Of a stretch of DNA of 29,102 nucleotides, positions 1 to 6,883 are shown piece after piece (the stretch's first letter is position 1; each line of letters opens with the position of its first letter). The notes beneath the pieces are model-generated. The model had not been told where the DNA came from and made no database searches. It worked only from the letters and a program-made list of their open reading frames with translations. The translations under genes were made by a program, and so were the position numbers. The DNA comes from Bacteroidales bacterium UBA3696 (GTDB taxonomy: Bacteria > Bacteroidota > Bacteroidia > Bacteroidales > Paludibacteraceae): positions 462 through 29,563 of the forward strand of contig DFIN01000043.1 in assembly GCA_002372135.1 (NCBI GenBank), written 5' to 3'.

Positions 1-233
1 ATACAGGTGATGCGTTTGCCTTTGTAGCGACCTGTTATGGTGTGGAACTCGCGACTTTGTACATCGCACTCAATACTGTCAGCATCAAAAAAGGAGGCAA
101 CGAGGCTAACACGCCCCGGATCGCCTACCAAAATAACTTTGTCGGCAAGAAATTCAGGCTTCAAATGAAGGTGGAAAGCACTGCCGTCTCCGTTGATAAT
201 CAACTGACTGGCTGGAAATATACGTTCTGACAT
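1..233 (-). CDS. Nucleoside phosphorylase (uridine/purine type), partial
   Basis: The reverse strand opens at an ATG at 233-231 and stays open to the window edge, giving 77 N-terminal residues; the C-terminal part lies outside. Residues around 33-45 contain VILVGDPGRV, the phosphate-binding segment of the PNP/UDP phosphorylase family, followed by an REFHTITGRYKGKRIT stretch typical of uridine-phosphorylase-like members. The family splits nucleosides with phosphate into base and (deoxy)ribose-1-phosphate in the cytosol, for salvage or pentose catabolism. The start is 13 bases after the DUF3467 stop, so co-transcription is likely. Uridine versus purine preference cannot be decided from this fragment. 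Confidence 0.85.
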   Translation of the reverse strand, partial: MSERIFPASQLIINGDGSAFHLHLKPEFLADKVILVGDPGRVSLVASFFDADSIECDVQSREFHTITGRYKGKRITC

Positions 234-245
234 ACTGCTCTTTTT

Positions 246-551
246 TTATGCTTCGCCTCCGCCAAACGACATCGGAATGGTGGAACCCGGAGCAGGTTGA
301 CCGGTTATCTGGATTTTGCCGAACTGCGACTCGTATTTGCCTACGTTGTCTTGGAGGGCAAAGAGCAGTTTCTTGGCGTGTTCGGGAGTCAGTACAATGC
401 GCGACTTGACATTAGCCTGTTTAAGTCCGGGCATCATGCGGATAAAATCAATAACGAACTCGGATGAAGAGTGCGAAATAATCGCCAGGTTGGCGTATGT
501 ACCTTCAGCCACTTCGGGCGTAAGGTTGATGTTGAGTTTTTGTTCTTCCAT
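246..551 (-). CDS. DUF3467 family protein
   Basis: A 101-residue soluble protein without signal peptide or membrane segment. The sequence (MEEQKLNINLTPEVAEGTYA at the start, then NLAIISHSSSEFVIDF and SRIVLTPEHAKKLL) matches my memory of DUF3467, a small family widespread in Bacteroidetes. Its biochemical role is unknown to me. It ends in a short glycine-rich tail (SFGGGEA). It lies 35 bases after the glycosyltransferase stop and 12 bases before the nucleoside phosphorylase start, so the three are probably read together, although their functions have no evident link. Confidence 0.85.
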   Translation of the reverse strand: MEEQKLNINLTPEVAEGTYANLAIISHSSSEFVIDFIRMMPGLKQANVKSRIVLTPEHAKKLLFALQDNVGKYESQFGKIQITGQPAPGSTIPMSFGGGEA

Positions 552-586
552 ATAGCGATATGTTTATATTTTATTCGATTGTATAT

Positions 587-1807
587 CTACCACCGTGCCT
601 GTTTGCGGGGTGAAAAAAGCAGAATCCATAACGAGAAAAGCGGCAACAGAATATCCCATACGAGTATATCTGCCTTGGGGCGTTCTACGCCTAATCGTTT
701 GGCGGAAACGGTCAAAGTTATAAGTCGGGTGAGGAAGCGAATGAGCAACATCGCACCCACAAATCCTATGATAAGCCAGCCGGCTTGATCTTCGTTAAAT
801 AATAGATTACAGCCGTCCCAAGTAAGGAGAATGGCGAGTGAATACCATATAGCGCGGGTTACCGGCTCAAAACCTAATCTAAGACGGCTCATGAGCGTGT
901 AGTGGTGCGATACGCCTAAATGGCGTTTTTTCTGATGCCACCACTCTTTCCAAGTGCGTTTAGCGGGCGAGAAAGTCAAGCTGTCGGGGGATGTGATGGT
1001 GGTGGTAGTGCTGCCTTCGGCATTCCTGTTGATGAGCAGGTCGTCATCTCCGGCACGCTCACCCAGGTAGGGCGAAAATCCTTTGTGCCGGTTAAACCAG
1101 TCTTTTCTATATGCCATATTGCGTCCAACCCCCATATAAGGATGCTGCGCACGAGCGGCACCAAGGTATTGAAGCGAAAGGAAAAGTGTGTCATAACAGA
1201 TGAGGCGGTTGAGCCAACCTTTCCTCGTAAAGTAGGCTCCCATACCTAACACCACATCGGTAGGACGGTTGCGGTCAAAGCCTTGCATCATCTCCCAAAT
1301 CCAGTACTTGGAAGCCGGACGACAATCGGCATCGGTAAAAAGCAGATAGTCAAACCGCGCAGCCTTAATCCCTAAGTTAAGTGCTAATTTTTTACTGCTG
1401 ATAATGCGTGCCTGATTGGGCACAAACGAGCGGCGAAGACGGGGATAGTGAAATGCTATATCGTCTAATATGGCGCGCGTGTTATCCTCTGAACCGTCAT
1501 CCACTACAATAACCTCAAACATCGGATAATCCTGCTCCAGAATAGAAGGCAAGTAGTCTTGCAGATTGCGTTCCTCATTCCGCGCAGCAATAATCACGGA
1601 TACGCCCCGTACATCCTCGTCAAACAAGTCTAACTGGTCGCCGGCATGCTTGGGTTGTAATCTTGGCGTTGAGGCATCCTTGCGGATACGAGGCAAACGG
1701 ATATAACGTAGGTAGAAATACAGCTGAAATAGCAGAACAACCAACATCCCTCCCGCTAAATACAAATCAAGCAAGGGTATATTCCACTGTCCTATGTTCA
1801 TCATCAC
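587..1807 (-). CDS. Family 2 glycosyltransferase, membrane-bound
   Basis: A 406-residue protein. A hydrophobic segment near residues 12-34 is followed by a GT-A domain (about 67-290) with VSVIIAARNEE, the nucleotide-binding VVDDGSEDNT (D103, D104), the metal-binding DAD (D139-D141) and an acidic GDDDL (about 233-237) near the usual catalytic base position. The QxxRW motif of processive synthases appears only as QKKRH (272-276). Two or three hydrophobic segments end the protein (about 310-400). It probably transfers a sugar from a nucleotide donor to a lipid or envelope glycan on the cytoplasmic face; acceptor unknown. Three ATG codons in a row open the frame, so the exact start may be up to two residues later. 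It has its own promoter at 1852-1883. Confidence 0.88.
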   Translation of the reverse strand: MMMNIGQWNIPLLDLYLAGGMLVVLLFQLYFYLRYIRLPRIRKDASTPRLQPKHAGDQLDLFDEDVRGVSVIIAARNEERNLQDYLPSILEQDYPMFEVIVVDDGSEDNTRAILDDIAFHYPRLRRSFVPNQARIISSKKLALNLGIKAARFDYLLFTDADCRPASKYWIWEMMQGFDRNRPTDVVLGMGAYFTRKGWLNRLICYDTLFLSLQYLGAARAQHPYMGVGRNMAYRKDWFNRHKGFSPYLGERAGDDDLLINRNAEGSTTTTITSPDSLTFSPAKRTWKEWWHQKKRHLGVSHHYTLMSRLRLGFEPVTRAIWYSLAILLTWDGCNLLFNEDQAGWLIIGFVGAMLLIRFLTRLITLTVSAKRLGVERPKADILVWDILLPLFSLWILLFSPRKQARW

Positions 1808-1851
1808 GCAGGTTTGTAAGTGATTAGAATACTTGTTTCCTTTTATGGCGG

Positions 1852-1883
1852 CAAAGGTACGGCGTTAAAGCGGTTGCTGCAAA
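1852..1883 (-). promoter_or_regulatory. Bacteroidetes-type promoter for the glycosyltransferase
   Basis: Read on the reverse strand there is TTTG (1883-1880), a 20-base spacer, and TACCTTTG (1859-1852), a full match to the TAnnTTTG -7 element of the Bacteroidetes primary sigma factor. Transcription would begin near 1845, about 40 bases before the glycosyltransferase ATG. No terminator separates this gene from the SDR gene upstream, so read-through is also possible. Confidence 0.7.
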
Positions 1884-1899
1884 CCTTATCGGCTGTTTT

Positions 1900-3483
1900 T
1901 CACGCTTTGTCCCAACCATCAAATATTTCCGGTCCGTATTCGTTGTTCTCGTCTTTGTCGTGAAGGGGTGTCCAAATCTGTGCGAAGAATGGATTGCGCC
2001 GTGCCTCTTTGTCCCATTGCCATGGGCGACACTTCTCATCGTCGGCGTATGGCCAAGGGAAGCAGTCCGGACACCAATGCCCGCCCAGTAAGACGACGCG
2101 CGGAGTAGCAGTAAACGTATGTCCTTCGGCGCATCGCCAGACGAGTGGCGTATCCCATATCGAACGTTGGGACAGGTCGGTGTTAGCAGTTGGCTCTGCA
2201 CCTAAACATTGTCCGCCACGAAAAGCGGCTGCCTGCTCCATATCTTGCAGTGTAAAGGCTGACATCGGTTTGGTTTCATCATAGCCGTGGTCTAAGATGA
2301 CCGCCTTTTCTGACGGACGGGAAAGGTCAGTCTCCCGCCACGGGCGAATCTGCTTATAGTGTGCCATAGAACCATAGTAGGCGGCTATACGGCGGTCAGC
2401 TTTTCGTTTCAAAGCGGTGTCTTTCGTCTGCTCGCTATCGTGTATCCACCGTTGCGTTCCATGCTCCTTACTCATAGCCATCTTGTACATCGCCAGTTTG
2501 ACCAGGTGTGGAACTAAATGGGATACATAGATCAAGCGGCTGCGAACAGCCCATTTCAGACCGACGGGCAAAGAGTCGGATTGTGCCATCTGCCGAAAAT
2601 ACTCCCGTATAGGCACATGGGCACGAAAATGAAGAATGTCCTCCAACTTGTCACCATCCAAGTACCACATACCGTGAAAATTGCGGGTCGTGAACCACTT
2701 GGTATCGAAAATCTTTTCCGGCGGCGGACAGCCGATGGCATCCAAAAGCAGACATTCAAACTCGTAGTTGGATATGCGGTATTGAGCACCCGAACCGATG
2801 TTGTAGTACCTATTCCAAAACTCGTCCGGCACCTCATCGCGACATACGCGTTCCAACAACCTGCCGCTGTCCTCCACTGTAGCCCATTCCAGCACGCCGC
2901 GAATAGGAACATGGAACATAATCGGGTCGTAGTTCTTTAATATAGCAGGGTAGAGTATGCCCGACTGGCGCAAACTGACCCATCGGCGTATGGGTGAGTT
3001 GGTCAGTATATATTCCGCACGCGCCTTGGTGATTCCGTAGTGGTCGTATGCACTGACGCAAATGGGGTCGCCCGTTCGCCCCCAGTGCAACGGTTCGCGC
3101 CGATCCCCCATCTGAGCCACCGAACCGATATAAACCACCTTGGGCTGTTGTGCCTGAGCCAATACCGCATCGCGTATATGCGTGGCTGCGGCTATATTGG
3201 TGCGGCGAGTGGCTTGCACACGGTAGTCGGCTGCCGGAGAAACCATACCCCCTACGTGCAACACAATGTCGCTACCCGTTACACCTTGCAGTACATCCTT
3301 GTATTGAGTCAAATCCCCCCAGATAATTTCCACTTGCTGCGCATAAGGAGCCAGCAACTGCTTGTTCTTTTTTGAAGGACGAGCCAGTATGCGCAAGCGA
3401 TAACGGTCAGGATAACGCAGTATTTCTTGCATACCCGCAAATCCCATCGTACCCGTTGCACCGGTCAAAAATACGGTAGTCAT
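1900..3483 (-). CDS. SDR/NAD-dependent epimerase-like protein with zinc-ribbon-like C-terminus
   Basis: A 527-residue protein. The N-terminal 310 residues are an extended short-chain dehydrogenase: nucleotide-binding GATGTMG (8-14), GDLT (56-59), a serine in YIGSVAQMG (S121) and the catalytic YGITK (Y149, K153). Such domains bind NAD(P) and act on nucleotide sugars, sterols or similar substrates. The 210-residue tail is unusual. It is basic and Trp-rich, and includes CAEGHTF (C451, H455) and WCPDC (C471, C474), a plausible zinc-binding ribbon. The start follows a TACCTTTG -7 element. I cannot name the substrate. Confidence is high for the SDR fold and low for the role of the tail. Confidence 0.82.
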   Translation of the reverse strand: MTTVFLTGATGTMGFAGMQEILRYPDRYRLRILARPSKKNKQLLAPYAQQVEIIWGDLTQYKDVLQGVTGSDIVLHVGGMVSPAADYRVQATRRTNIAAATHIRDAVLAQAQQPKVVYIGSVAQMGDRREPLHWGRTGDPICVSAYDHYGITKARAEYILTNSPIRRWVSLRQSGILYPAILKNYDPIMFHVPIRGVLEWATVEDSGRLLERVCRDEVPDEFWNRYYNIGSGAQYRISNYEFECLLLDAIGCPPPEKIFDTKWFTTRNFHGMWYLDGDKLEDILHFRAHVPIREYFRQMAQSDSLPVGLKWAVRSRLIYVSHLVPHLVKLAMYKMAMSKEHGTQRWIHDSEQTKDTALKRKADRRIAAYYGSMAHYKQIRPWRETDLSRPSEKAVILDHGYDETKPMSAFTLQDMEQAAAFRGGQCLGAEPTANTDLSQRSIWDTPLVWRCAEGHTFTATPRVVLLGGHWCPDCFPWPYADDEKCRPWQWDKEARRNPFFAQIWTPLHDKDENNEYGPEIFDGWDKA

Positions 3484-3533
3484 AATGTCAAATTGAATTA
3501 CATGCCGGGTCTGTTCTGTACCCTATTACGGGG

Positions 3534-3541
3534 CAAAGGTA
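3534..3541 (-). promoter_or_regulatory. -7 element upstream of the SDR gene
   Basis: The reverse strand reads TACCTTTG, a full match to TAnnTTTG, 51 bases before the SDR ATG. The nearest TTTG that could serve as -33 is 22 bases further upstream (3567-3564), a long spacer, so only the -7 half is well supported. Confidence 0.5.
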
Positions 3542-3592
3542 CAACGAAAATACTTCCTGACTTCAAAAAAATGCAAAAAAATGAACAAATAA

Positions 3593-3624
3593 TTTGGTGG
3601 GTCGGAAAATCCACCGTACTTTTG
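3593..3624 (+). promoter_or_regulatory. Promoter of tRNA-Phe
   Basis: TTTG (3593-3596), a 20-base spacer, and TACTTTTG (3617-3624) match the Bacteroidetes -33/-7 consensus. The tRNA begins 15 bases after the -7 element, leaving only a short leader. The spacer itself holds a small inverted repeat (GGTGG...CCACC). Confidence 0.75.
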
Positions 3625-3638
3625 CACGCTTTTTCGAC

Positions 3639-3711
3639 GGTACCTTAGCTCAGGTGGTAGAGCAATGGACTGAAAATCCATGTGTCCTTGGTTCAACTCC
3701 AAGAGGTACCA
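3639..3711 (+). tRNA. tRNA-Phe (anticodon GAA)
   Basis: A complete cloverleaf of 73 bases. The acceptor stem GGTACCT pairs perfectly with AGGTACC (3704-3710) and the discriminator is A3711. The D-arm contains GCTCAGGTGGTAGAGC. The anticodon stem ATGGA/TCCAT encloses the loop CTGAAAA with GAA at 3672-3674. The T-arm is CTTGG-TTCAACT-CCAAG. The 3' CCA is not encoded (CAT follows), so it must be added by CCA-adding enzyme. The variable region is short, as expected for a class I tRNA. Confidence 0.97.
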
Positions 3712-3718
3712 CATAAGA

Positions 3719-3749
3719 AAAAAGGTGTGTCAGAGCGGCACACCTTTTT
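3719..3749 (+). terminator. Rho-independent terminator after tRNA-Phe
   Basis: An 11-bp perfect stem, AAAAAGGTGTG (3719-3729) with CACACCTTTTT (3739-3749), and a 9-base loop. It sits 8 bases after the tRNA and ends in a T run. The symmetric A/T flanks mean it could also stop transcription from the other side. Confidence 0.85.
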
Positions 3750-3779
3750 CTTGTTTATGAATAAGAATTCGTTACTTGT

Positions 3780-4097
3780 ATGTTTCAATCCATACTCATC
3801 GGACTTGCCGCTTTCTTCATTTTCGGATGTTCCTATCCGATGGTTATTAAGATGGAGTACTATTTCTCGGCTCGGTCGTGGTGGGTGTTCCTCGTGGCAG
3901 GGCTGATTTCTTTAGGGGTATCCCTTGGGGTAGAAAGCACGTATGTGTCCACCCTGCTTGGCGTGTTGGCAGCCATTTTTTTTTGGGGCATTCACGAGAT
4001 AAAAGAGCAGGAAGAGCGCGTACAAAAAGGATGGTTCCCGCAAACCCCCAAACGCAAGGCAACGAATACCGCACCTACAAATCCTAAAAATGTATGA
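3780..4097 (+). CDS. DUF4491 family membrane protein (first copy)
   Basis: A 105-residue protein with about three hydrophobic helices (roughly 4-20, 33-50 and 55-72) and a short polar tail. Features I associate with DUF4491 are the start MFQSILIGLAAFF, the YPMVIKMEYYF segment and the ending QKGWFPQTPKR. Its function is unknown. It ends in an ATGA overlap with the next gene, a paralogue, so the two are translationally coupled. No clear promoter was found in the 30 bases between the tRNA terminator and the start. Confidence 0.8.
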   Translation: MFQSILIGLAAFFIFGCSYPMVIKMEYYFSARSWWVFLVAGLISLGVSLGVESTYVSTLLGVLAAIFFWGIHEIKEQEERVQKGWFPQTPKRKATNTAPTNPKNV

Positions 4098-4414
4098 ATT
4101 TTGCCGGAGTGATTATAGGAACCGTAACAATAGGCAGCATTGCCCTTTTTCATCCGTTGGTGATTAAGGCGGAATATAGGTGGGGCTTGCGTGCTACGTG
4201 GATTTTTCTGGCAGTTGGCGTGTTGAGTATGGGGATTTTAGCAGGTGTTCATTTCGTTATTGAAGACCCGCTCTGCAGGCAACTGACCGAAATAGCCCTT
4301 TCTATCTTTGCCTTTTCTTCTTTCTGGTCTGCCTACGAGATTTCACGTCAGCATAAGCGTGTACTCAGCGGACGATTTCCCAAGAATCCGAACCATCCGG
4401 AGTATTACATGTAA
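4094..4414 (+). CDS. DUF4491 family membrane protein (second copy)
   Basis: A 106-residue protein aligned end to end with its upstream neighbour: IIGTVTIGS, FHPLVIKAEYRWG, a central helix, SSFWSAYEI and the ending SGRFPKNPNHPEYYM. About three membrane segments are predicted by eye. The ATG lies inside the stop of the first copy (ATGA at 4094-4097). The pair suggests tandem duplication, with a possible heteromeric membrane complex as inference. Function unknown. Confidence 0.8.
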   Translation: MNFAGVIIGTVTIGSIALFHPLVIKAEYRWGLRATWIFLAVGVLSMGILAGVHFVIEDPLCRQLTEIALSIFAFSSFWSAYEISRQHKRVLSGRFPKNPNHPEYYM

Positions 4415-4421
4415 TTTATTT

Positions 4422-4452
4422 TTTGCTATTTCAACAACTCTCCCTATTTTTG
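4422..4452 (+). promoter_or_regulatory. Promoter of the kamDE operon
   Basis: TTTG (4422-4425), exactly 19 bases, then TATTTTTG (4445-4452) is a textbook Bacteroidetes promoter. Initiation near 4459 gives a 5' leader of about 65 bases before kamD. It starts 8 bases after the stop of the second DUF4491 gene, so the operon is independent of that pair. Confidence 0.8.
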
Positions 4453-4492
4453 CCCCCGAAAAATAGGTACATGGATTGTTATCCCCTAATTG

Positions 4493-4507
4493 ACAGGTCA
4501 AACCTGT
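4493..4507 (+). repeat. Short palindrome in the kamD leader
   Basis: ACAGGT-CAA-ACCTGT is a perfect 6-bp inverted repeat with a 3-base centre, about 18 bases before the kamD ATG. It could be an operator for a dimeric regulator or a small leader hairpin. The match is seen; the role is inference. Confidence 0.4.
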
Positions 4508-4524
4508 ATAAATACAAAAAAAAT

Positions 4525-6078
4525 ATGGAGAGTAAACTTGGATTGGATTTTGAGAAGGTGGCTTATGCCCGCTCGTTGGCGGGTAAGATAGCCACTGAGG
4601 TTCAGACGTTCGTGGAGCAGTACACGACGGTGGCAGTAGAGCGTACGCTATGCCGACTGATGGGCATTGATGGCGTGGACGAGAACGGTGTGCCGCTGCC
4701 GAACGTAGTGGTGGATGCCTTGATGGAAAAAGATGTATTGGGCGAAGGCGTGCTGTTCTTCATCGGGAACGCGATGCTGTCCACGGGTCTTTGCCCGCAA
4801 GAAATCGCTGAAAAAGTGGCGAAAGACGAATTGGACTTGACGAAGGTGGTTACTACCGACCGCAAGCGTCTGATGGAGGTGCTGCAACCGACCATCGACA
4901 GCAGCATAGAGCGCATTCGCGCCCGTCGCCAACGCCGCGAACACTACCTTGAGACCATCGGCGAAGGTCCAAAACCCTACCTCTATATCATCGTAGCAAC
5001 GGGTAATATATACGAAGACGTGGTGCAAGCGCAAGCAGGTGCACGTCAAGGCGCGGACGTGATTGCCGTGATTCGCACAACGGGTCAGTCGCTGTTGGAC
5101 TACGTGCCTTACGGAGCAACTACCGAAGGGTTCGGCGGCACATTTGCCACCCAGGAGAACTTCCGCATTATGCGCAAGGCGTTGGACGAAGTGGGCGAGG
5201 AACAAGGCAGGTATATCCGTCTGTGTAACTACTGCTCGGGACTGTGTATGCCGGAGATTGCCATTATGGGTGCGTTCGAGGGGTTGGACGTGATGCTGAA
5301 CGATGCACTGTACGGCATTCTGTTCCGCGACATCAACATGCAACGCACGCTTATTGACCAATATATGTCGCGTATTATCAACGGTTTTGCGGGGGTTATT
5401 ATCAATACGGGTGAGGACAATTACCTCACCACAGCCGATGCCGTAGAGGCGGCGCACACGGTGTTAGCGAGCGACCTTATCAACGAGCAGTTGGCTCTGA
5501 TGGCGGGTTTGAAAGAGGAACAGATGGGCTTGGGACACGCCTTTGAGATGGATCCGATGTTAGAAAACGGCTTCCTCTTGGAGTTGGCGCAGGCGCAGAT
5601 GACGCGCGAGATTTTCCCGAAAGCGACTTTGAAGTATATGCCGCCGACCAAGTTTATGACGGGTAACATTTTCAGAGGACATATACAAGACGCGCTGTTC
5701 AATATGGTAGGTATTTGGACGCACCAAGGCATCCAGTTGCTCGGTATGCCGACGGAGGCTATCCATACGCCCTTTATGAGCGACCGCTACCTGAGTATAG
5801 AGAACGCGAAGTATATCTTCAACAACATGCGCGACATCGGCGAGGAGATGGAGTTCCGCGAGGGCGGAATCTGCCGCACACGTGCCGCATTGGTGTTGGA
5901 CAACAGCATCAAATTATTGGAAGAAATGGTGAGCGAGGGACTGTTCACCGCCCTCGAGAAGGGTATCTTTGGCGACGTGAAACGTCCGAAGACGGGCGGC
6001 AAAGGATTAGCCGGCGTTCGTATGAAGAAAGACAACTATTTCAATCCGTTTATTGAACTAATGAAAGGGAAAAGATAA
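4525..6078 (+). CDS. kamD: Lysine 5,6-aminomutase, alpha subunit
   Basis: A 517-residue protein that closely follows the clostridial lysine 5,6-aminomutase alpha subunit (about 516 residues) along its whole length. Highly conserved blocks include IIVATGNIYEDV (155-166), the RTTGQSLLDYVPYGATTEGF region (184-203) at the cofactor-facing end of the TIM barrel, LCNYCSGLCMPEI, LNDALYGILFRDINMQR and PPTKFMTGNIFRGHIQDALF. With KamE it uses adenosylcobalamin and PLP to move the terminal amino group of beta-lysine (or D-lysine) from C6 to C5, an early step of lysine fermentation. I chose the ATG at 4525 because homology starts at MESKLGLDFE; in-frame codons back to 4423 overlap the promoter. The stop overlaps the kamE start by one base (TAATG). 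Confidence 0.96.
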   Translation: MESKLGLDFEKVAYARSLAGKIATEVQTFVEQYTTVAVERTLCRLMGIDGVDENGVPLPNVVVDALMEKDVLGEGVLFFIGNAMLSTGLCPQEIAEKVAKDELDLTKVVTTDRKRLMEVLQPTIDSSIERIRARRQRREHYLETIGEGPKPYLYIIVATGNIYEDVVQAQAGARQGADVIAVIRTTGQSLLDYVPYGATTEGFGGTFATQENFRIMRKALDEVGEEQGRYIRLCNYCSGLCMPEIAIMGAFEGLDVMLNDALYGILFRDINMQRTLIDQYMSRIINGFAGVIINTGEDNYLTTADAVEAAHTVLASDLINEQLALMAGLKEEQMGLGHAFEMDPMLENGFLLELAQAQMTREIFPKATLKYMPPTKFMTGNIFRGHIQDALFNMVGIWTHQGIQLLGMPTEAIHTPFMSDRYLSIENAKYIFNNMRDIGEEMEFREGGICRTRAALVLDNSIKLLEEMVSEGLFTALEKGIFGDVKRPKTGGKGLAGVRMKKDNYFNPFIELMKGKR

Positions 6079-6866
6079 TGAGCGAAGGATTATACAGTAT
6101 GGAGGCGAAGGACTTTGACAAGACCCTCGACCTGACCAAGATTAAGCCTTACGGCGATACAATGAACGATGGTAAGGTGCAGTTATCTTTCACCTTGCCG
6201 GTGCCTTGCGGCGCGGAAGCGGTGGAAGCTGCCAAGCAACTGCTCAAAGAGATGGGGCTGAACAACCCGTCGGTAGTGTATTACAAAGAGTTGACCCCGG
6301 GATTCACGTTCTTCAACTGCTACGGTAGTTGCACACATACGGTGAATTACTCGTCCATCTATGTGCCGAAGGTGGAATCGAACGTGCTATCAATGCCGGA
6401 TACGGACGAGTATATCCGTCAGCACTTCGGCAGGAAAATCGTGATTGTAGGAGCCTCCACGGGAACGGATGCGCATACGGTTGGCATTGACGCAATAATG
6501 AACATGAAAGGTTATGCAGGGCACTACGGATTAGAGCGTTATGAGATGATAGAAGCCTATAATCTTGGTTCGCAAGTGCCGAATGAGGACTTTATTGCCA
6601 AGGGTGTGGAACTGCATGCCGACGCACTGATTATCTCGCAGACCGTCACGCAGAAAGACGTGCATATCAAGAACTTGACGAACTTCATCGAACTGATGGA
6701 AGCAGAGGGTCTGCGCGACAAGATGATCTGCTGCTGCGGCGGCGCACGAATCACGCACGAGTTGGCACAAGAACTTGGTTTTGATGCCGGATTCGGTATG
6801 AATACCTACGCCGACGATGTGGCTTCGTTCATCGTGCAAGAGATGGACAAGCGCGGAATGAAATAA
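6078..6866 (+). CDS. kamE: Lysine 5,6-aminomutase, beta subunit
   Basis: A 262-residue subunit carrying the cobalamin and PLP sites. DAHTVG (131-136) is the DxHxxG base-off B12 motif with H133 as the cobalt ligand. K144 in MNMKGYAGHYG is at the position of the lysine known to hold PLP as a Schiff base in the Clostridium enzyme; both numbers match that protein exactly. The Rossmann B12 fold continues through ALIISQTVTQKD and CCCGGARITHELA. Residues 1-105 form the dimerisation part. The ATG overlaps the kamD stop by one base, indicating coupled translation and equal subunit supply. Ornithine 4,5-aminomutase is ruled out, since its subunits are of very different size (small OraS, large fused OraE). 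Confidence 0.96.
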   Translation: MSEGLYSMEAKDFDKTLDLTKIKPYGDTMNDGKVQLSFTLPVPCGAEAVEAAKQLLKEMGLNNPSVVYYKELTPGFTFFNCYGSCTHTVNYSSIYVPKVESNVLSMPDTDEYIRQHFGRKIVIVGASTGTDAHTVGIDAIMNMKGYAGHYGLERYEMIEAYNLGSQVPNEDFIAKGVELHADALIISQTVTQKDVHIKNLTNFIELMEAEGLRDKMICCCGGARITHELAQELGFDAGFGMNTYADDVASFIVQEMDKRGMK

Positions 6867-6883
6867 CTCATAACCCTACTAAT

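Noticed and set aside
1824..2201. 125-residue minus-strand frame overlapping the SDR tail
   Set aside because: It overlaps the end of the SDR frame on the same strand in another phase and runs into the glycosyltransferase promoter.
4423..4524. N-terminal extension of kamD
   Set aside because: These in-frame codons cover the promoter -7 element, and homology starts only at the ATG at 4525.
4459..4524. Cobalamin riboswitch controlling the B12-dependent kamDE
   Set aside because: The leader is only about 65 bases, far shorter than a cobalamin riboswitch, and no B12-box-like sequence is seen.
4648..5457. 269-residue open frame on the minus strand inside kamD
   Set aside because: It is antisense to a fully conserved gene, matches no family I know, is rich in His, Val and Arg as expected of a shadow frame, and has no promoter.
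4525..6866. Ornithine 4,5-aminomutase (OraS/OraE) as an alternative to kamDE
   Set aside because: Those subunits are about 120 and over 700 residues; here they are 517 and 262, and the H133/K144 positions match lysine 5,6-aminomutase.
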